Assembly (NCBI GenBank): GCA_023231425.1 | Contig: JALNVI010000085.1 | Location: 1 to 9,701 of the forward strand | DNA: 9,701 nt | Reading direction: 5' to 3' | Source: Desulforhopalus sp. | Lineage (GTDB): Bacteria; Desulfobacterota; Desulfobulbia; Desulfobulbales; Desulfocapsaceae | Part shown: in pieces, positions 6,934-9,701 of the stretch | Position numbering within the stretch: position 1 is the stretch's first letter | How the letters are laid out: the number at the start of each line of letters is the position of its first letter | The notes under the pieces: generated by a model | The model's input: only the letters and a program-made list of their open reading frames with translations | Told to the model about the DNA's origin: nothing | Database searches by the model: none | Made by a program: the position numbers and the translations under genes

Positions 6934-7203
6934 ATGACAACAGAAAAAGATAATTCCCAAAGCAAAGACCCTCTGCATGGAGTAACTCTAAAAAACATGC
7001 TGGAAGACTTAATAGAATACCATGGTTTTCCCTACCTTGCGGAGAAGGTAAAAATTAAAGTATTTGGTGTGAATCCAACCTTTAACAGCAGTTTAAAATT
7101 CCTTCGTAAAACCCCCTGGGCAAGAGAGAAAGTTGAAAAACTCTATGTCTATCATTTTGTGATTCGCAAAGAAAAAGAGCGACATCGGAAAAATGAAAAA
7201 TAG
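6934..7203 (+). CDS. VF530/DUF2132 family protein
   Basis: This is an 89-residue protein. I choose ATG 6934 because the family signature DPLHGVTL begins at residue 12 from there; the frame opens from a TTG at 6898, but those codons add nothing conserved. Conserved blocks are LHGVTLKNMLEDLIEYHGF (14-32), IKVFGVNPTFNSSLKFLRKT (41-60) and PWAREKVEKLYV (61-72). The tail (78-89, KEKERHRKNEK) is strongly basic. The family is named after a Vibrio fischeri protein of known helical structure, suggested to bind DNA; the exact role is unknown. There is no strong ribosome site. The 60 bases before it include a short palindrome, ACTTCA-CT-TGAAGT. Confidence 0.88.
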   Translation: MTTEKDNSQSKDPLHGVTLKNMLEDLIEYHGFPYLAEKVKIKVFGVNPTFNSSLKFLRKTPWAREKVEKLYVYHFVIRKEKERHRKNEK

Positions 7204-7363
7204 TTGGATAAAAGCTGTAACATGTCCCCAGATTTTCCAACCAGCACTTCCCTTCAAAAACAACGGGGCAGGTTAATCTTCCAGTTCCTCAAGGGCCTCT
7301 TCTGCAGCGAGCAGAGCGGATTCAACAGCATCTCTCTTCGAAGGTGGGATAGATCATGCAGTC
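7204..7363. other. Gap with weak attC-like pairing and an antisense ORF remnant
   Basis: TAAC (7218-7221), CCCC (7226-7229) and TTTT (7233-7236) can pair in order with GTTA (7272-7275), GGGG (7265-7268) and AAAA (7256-7259), an attC-like arrangement with unequal spacers, though short and AT-poor in evidence. On the minus strand 7353-7273, a frame without a start codon reads IPPSKRDAVESALLAAEEAL then EELED and stop, which looks like the tail of a real helical protein. It could be a gene remnant, or chance. Confidence 0.3.
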
Positions 7364-7732
7364 ATGTTAGGTAGTGTACTCACACAGATTTCGTCTGATT
7401 TACTAACAAACACCTGGTATGTCTTGTGGTTACCCTCGTTCGTATTTGCATTAATTCTTGCGTTTCCTCCGTCGAAATTAAAATTCTGGCGGCGCTACCT
7501 TGCTGCACTTTTTTTCTATATTCTCATTCAAGTGGTTTTAATTATAATTACCATAGAGTCCATCGGACGTACCGTGGAATCTGGTGATGATGGAGCTGCA
7601 TTGATGCTTCTGCCGGGCTTAATGGCCTTTCCTTCAATATTGATGCTGTTCCTTCTGATTTTGCGTGGATTTATCTGGCTAGCGCGCATTCTTTGGCGGT
7701 ATATTGGTAATAGAAATGTCTTCTCTAGTTAG
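7364..7732 (+). CDS. Three-helix integral membrane protein, unknown
   Basis: This is a 122-residue, strongly hydrophobic protein. Three membrane segments are visible: about residues 17-35 (NTWYVLWLPSFVFALILAF), 45-64 (YLAALFFYILIQVVLIIITI) and 79-100. A short acidic loop (ESGDDG, 72-77) lies between the second and third. Basic residues at 39-44 (LKFWRR) and after the third helix (RGFIWLARILWR) give partial orientation clues. No enzyme or transporter motif is recognised. ATG 7364 has no clear Shine-Dalgarno; GGTGGGA lies ~15 bases upstream. The gene is alone in its unit, and an 8-bp inverted repeat starts right after its stop. Confidence 0.65.
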   Translation: MLGSVLTQISSDLLTNTWYVLWLPSFVFALILAFPPSKLKFWRRYLAALFFYILIQVVLIIITIESIGRTVESGDDGAALMLLPGLMAFPSILMLFLLILRGFIWLARILWRYIGNRNVFSS

Positions 7733-7733
7733 T

Positions 7734-7783
7734 CGATTTTTCAATCAGAAGCATGTAGCACCTGACCAGGCTGTCAAAAATCG
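7734..7783. repeat. CGATTTTT/AAAAATCG inverted repeat after a stop codon
   Basis: CGATTTTT (7734-7741) and AAAAATCG (7776-7783) are exact reverse complements separated by 34 bases, starting one base past the membrane-protein stop. The loop holds CCTGACCAGG, itself a short palindrome. The AT-rich stem without a following T-run argues against a standard terminator. Confidence 0.45.
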
Positions 7784-7960
7784 TTCCGGCCAAAAAACGG
7801 CCTCCATTGGACGTTAATTTTGAGTAATCAGTAAGTTAGCGTATCCCGCCCCCGTTCGCAATTCGCCCCCCACCCATTTTGGCAAGCCATTCGACCCCAT
7901 TCGCCGGTCAGCACAGCGATTAGCCAGATTCAAAATGTAAATACATAAAATTAAGGTTGA
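7784..7960. other. Gap with C-rich patch, no gene seen
   Basis: No coding frame is supported. The stretch contains GGCC-AAAAAAC-GGCC (7788-7802) and a C-rich patch at 7841-7908 with runs of four to six C and a repeated CCATTCG (about 7888 and 7897). The patch is much richer in G+C than the genes around it. Downstream, ATGTA-AA-TACAT (7935-7946) is a small palindrome, and TAAAAT at 7946-7951 resembles a -10 box, without a convincing -35. Confidence 0.4.
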
Positions 7961-7984
7961 TGATAGTATCACATGATACTATCA
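7961..7984. promoter_or_regulatory. Perfect 24-bp palindromic operator candidate at the Fic gene
   Basis: TGATAGTATCA (7961-7971), two bases, then TGATACTATCA (7974-7984) form a perfect 11-bp inverted repeat. It ends seven bases before the Fic ATG, so bound protein would cover the transcription start or leader, and as RNA it would fold beside the ribosome site (GAGGG 7986-7990). The symmetry suits a homodimeric helix-turn-helix regulator. The Fic protein's own C-terminal winged helix is the obvious candidate, by inference. Confidence 0.75.
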
Positions 7985-7991
7985 TGAGGGT

Positions 7992-8957
7992 ATGAAACCA
8001 CCATATGAAATAACGAAGACGATTTTGACGCTCTATGGAGAGATCACTGAGGCGCTGGGAATATGTCAAAGTATAATGCTGGTAAAGCCAGAGGCCCATC
8101 TTCGTAGACAGAATCGCATAAAAACTATCCAATCTTCATTAGCCATCGAAGGAAATACGTTAGACATCAAAAATGTTACTGCTCTTCTTGATAACCATAA
8201 AATCATAGGTCCAGAAAAAGATATAATCGAAGTAAAGAATGCCATAACAGCTTATGACCAGCTAAATGGGTTCACCCCCCATTCTATAGCCCATTTTCTG
8301 AAAGCACACTCTTTTCTTATGAAAGGGCTTGTTATTAACCCAGGAGAATTCAGAAAAAAACAAGTAGGAATTATGAGAGGGGAGAATATTACCCATACAG
8401 CCCCAACTGCTGACATGGTTCCCGGGTTAATGAATGATCTTTTTAAGTATCTAAAATTTGATAATGACCTGGAAATAATCAAGAGTTGTGTTTTCCATTA
8501 TGAGATGGAGTTCATACATCCATTTGAGGATGGGAACGGAAGAATGGGAAGGTATTGGCAAACTCGGTTACTAATGAATGTAAATCCCATATTTGAATTT
8601 GTACCCATAGAAAAGCTTATCAAAGATCATCAGCAGAAATATTATGATGCATTATCAAAATCTGATAATACAGGTAAATCAACGATATTCATTGAATTCA
8701 TGTTAGATATCATAAATAAGACATTACGTGATACAATAAAAAAATCAAAGGGTACTAATGCTGACTTTTCTAAAAGAAAAGAATATGCTTTATCGGTGAT
8801 AGAAGGCTGGTTTGATAGAAAAAAATATATGACAGTCTGTAGAGGAATATCCTCAGCGACTGCAAGCAGAGATCTTAAGAAGTTACTTGAAGAAGGGATA
8901 ATAGAATCATCTGGATCTGGAAGGATGACTAAATATAAAAAGATAACAAGCTTTTGA
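7992..8957 (+). CDS. Fic-family protein (class II) with C-terminal winged helix
   Basis: This is a 321-residue protein starting MKPPYEIT, the usual start for this Fic subgroup. SSLAIEGN (48-55) is the (S/T)xxxE(G/N) inhibitory helix, placed N-terminally as in class II Fic proteins. The catalytic motif HPFEDGNGRMGR (176-187) is complete, with the His, Gly-Asn-Gly-Arg loop and final Arg, so AMP transfer (or another Fic reaction) onto a hydroxyl side chain of a target protein is plausible. The segment 120-140 (FRKKQVGIMRGENITHTAPT) fits the flap that docks the target. Residues 265-318 form a winged helix with recognition-helix-like TASRDLKKLLEEG. GAGGG is only one base from the ATG, an unusually tight ribosome site, and the palindrome just upstream suggests autoregulation. 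The 3' end overlaps the attC-like structure. Confidence 0.92.
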   Translation: MKPPYEITKTILTLYGEITEALGICQSIMLVKPEAHLRRQNRIKTIQSSLAIEGNTLDIKNVTALLDNHKIIGPEKDIIEVKNAITAYDQLNGFTPHSIAHFLKAHSFLMKGLVINPGEFRKKQVGIMRGENITHTAPTADMVPGLMNDLFKYLKFDNDLEIIKSCVFHYEMEFIHPFEDGNGRMGRYWQTRLLMNVNPIFEFVPIEKLIKDHQQKYYDALSKSDNTGKSTIFIEFMLDIINKTLRDTIKKSKGTNADFSKRKEYALSVIEGWFDRKKYMTVCRGISSATASRDLKKLLEEGIIESSGSGRMTKYKKITSF

Positions 8958-9050
8958 AGCAGTCAGCTCTTCTGTCACAAAATTTGCTGTTCTGCTTCGC
9001 AGGCAGATTTTCCGCAAGCTTACGAGCTGCAGCTTAAAAGAATGTTATAC
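8941..9050. repeat. attC-like imperfect hairpin between two genes
   Basis: Paired blocks from outside in are ATAAC (8943-8947)/GTTAT (9044-9048), CTTTT (8951-8955)/AAAAG (9036-9040), AAGC (8957-8960)/GCTT (9032-9035), CAGCTC (8964-8969)/GAGCTG (9024-9029), AAAAT (8979-8983)/ATTTT (9007-9011) and CTGC (8992-8995)/GCAG (8999-9002). Three-base spacers and an unpaired G (8956) separate the outer blocks. The outer boxes AGATAAC and GTTATAC resemble, but do not fully match, the attC cores RYYYAAC and GTTRRRY. Size (110 nt) and position (overlapping the end of one gene and 18 bases before the next ATG) fit a cassette boundary. Confidence 0.5.
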
Positions 9051-9068
9051 AATAAAAAATAAAAACAG

Positions 9069-9599
9069 ATGAAAACAAAAGGGAAGTTGATCAGATGGAA
9101 TGAAGATCGAGGTTTTGGGTTTATAAAATCTCCAAAAGTAAAAGGAGATATCTTTATTCATATTTCTGAATTAAGGACGATGTCCAGAAGACCTCTGGTA
9201 AATGATATAATTTTCTTTGATTTGGTTACAGAAAAAAACGGAAAGAATAAAGCTATCAATGCGTTAATAGAAGGTGTAACTGTAAAACGGACTCAAGGTA
9301 AAACAAAAAGACAAAAGAAAAAAAGCGGTGTTGTCAATCAACTTATCTTCCTCTCCATAATATTAATTCTGATTGTTGTGGCATATAAAAGCTATCCTGC
9401 ATGGTCAGCAAAAGTAGTTGAATCTTTACCGGTAAACCTTGTTAAAGAAGATTTCTCAGGTTTTCAATGTAGAGGTAAACAGTATTGCAGTGAAATGACA
9501 TCATGTAAAGAAGCAAGATTCTATTTGAAGAACTGTCCCAATGTGAAAATTGACGGGAATCATGATGGAGTTCCTTGTGAATCGCAATGGTGTAATTAG
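9069..9599 (+). CDS. Cold-shock domain, membrane helix, Excalibur fusion protein
   Basis: This is a 176-residue protein with three parts. Residues 3-72 are a cold-shock domain with KGKLIRWNEDRGFGFI (RNP1-like, 4-19) and DIFIHISEL (RNP2-like, 27-35), which binds single-stranded nucleic acid. After a lysine/arginine-rich linker (73-86), residues 90-106 form one membrane helix (NQLIFLSIILILIVVAY). Residues 131-175 are an Excalibur-type domain: four conserved cysteines in CRGKQYC and TSCKEARFYLKNC, then DGNHDGVPCE (162-171), the calcium-loop-like signature. The positive-inside rule puts the cold-shock domain in the cytoplasm and Excalibur outside. There is no clear Shine-Dalgarno, the leader being very A-rich. 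The role is unknown; the parts are recognised, the whole is not. Confidence 0.85.
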   Translation: MKTKGKLIRWNEDRGFGFIKSPKVKGDIFIHISELRTMSRRPLVNDIIFFDLVTEKNGKNKAINALIEGVTVKRTQGKTKRQKKKSGVVNQLIFLSIILILIVVAYKSYPAWSAKVVESLPVNLVKEDFSGFQCRGKQYCSEMTSCKEARFYLKNCPNVKIDGNHDGVPCESQWCN

Positions 9600-9652
9600 T
9601 TAAAACGCAGGCTGATGCCTGCTCGGACGGCGTGATCACAGCGCTGTTTAAC
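9599..9652. repeat. Inverted repeats after the last gene
   Basis: GCAGGC (9607-9612)/GCCTGC (9617-9622) is a perfect 6-bp stem with a TGAT loop. An outer pair, GTTAAAAC (9599-9606) and GTTTAAC (9646-9652), matches apart from one extra A. GTTTAAC also fits RYYYAAC, so it could instead open an attC running past the window. No T-run follows the small stem. Bases 9653-9701 show nothing further. Confidence 0.4.
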
Positions 9653-9701
9653 TTACGATTCTTACCGACTGCATTGGCAAAAATCGCGCCAAAATCTCCA
9701 C

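Noticed and set aside
7734..7802. Terminator after the membrane-protein gene
   Set aside because: The inverted repeat is AT-rich with a 34-base loop, and no T-run follows either it or the GGCC stem.
1..9701. CRISPR array, tRNA or rRNA genes
   Set aside because: No regularly spaced direct repeats, no cloverleaf with CCA-type ends and no rRNA-like conserved segments were seen on either strand.

Overview
The window looks like a bacterial chromosome, most likely Gram-negative (proteobacterial or Desulfobacterota-like; I cannot place it more finely). Clues are a CorC/HlyC-type protein, a very long AsmA/TamB-like protein that fits a double-membrane envelope, and a UPF0270/YheU protein. By eye, the first ~5.9 kb has balanced base composition. 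From about 6.05 kb onward the genes are clearly AT-rich, broken by one C-rich patch near 7.84-7.91 kb. This suggests an ordinary chromosomal left part and an accessory right part.

Left part (1-5.2 kb). A truncated CorC/HlyC C-terminus (+) runs convergently into a 1182-residue membrane-anchored AsmA-like protein (-) that contains three ~270-residue internal repeats. Upstream on the same strand is a small SAM-methyltransferase-like gene with a strong leader hairpin. Divergent from it is a UPF0270/YheU gene (+).

Middle (5.2-6.1 kb). This holds a 167-nt imperfect inverted repeat with perfect 16-bp ends, an unidentified 73-aa protein with a good ribosome site, and a possible 34-aa ORF whose codons run through a 19-bp-arm hairpin.

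Right part (6.1-9.7 kb). Small same-strand genes are separated by structured DNA: a zinc-ribbon protein, a decayed REP-associated tyrosine transposase (RAYT; two internal stops and a frameshift), DUF1653, VF530/DUF2132, a three-helix membrane protein, a class II Fic enzyme with a C-terminal winged helix and a perfect 24-bp palindrome at its start, and a cold-shock-domain/membrane/Excalibur fusion protein. The gap between the Fic and cold-shock genes folds into an attC-like imperfect hairpin. The layout (single-gene units, same orientation, mostly without recognisable promoters, structured gaps) resembles an integron cassette array. No integrase is present and the core boxes match consensus only partly, so that is a hypothesis.

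No tRNA, rRNA, CRISPR array or convincing rho-independent terminator was found. The most notable items are the attC-like site, the Fic palindrome, the two large hairpins at 5.26-5.43 and 5.95-6.01 kb, and the CSD-TM-Excalibur fusion.
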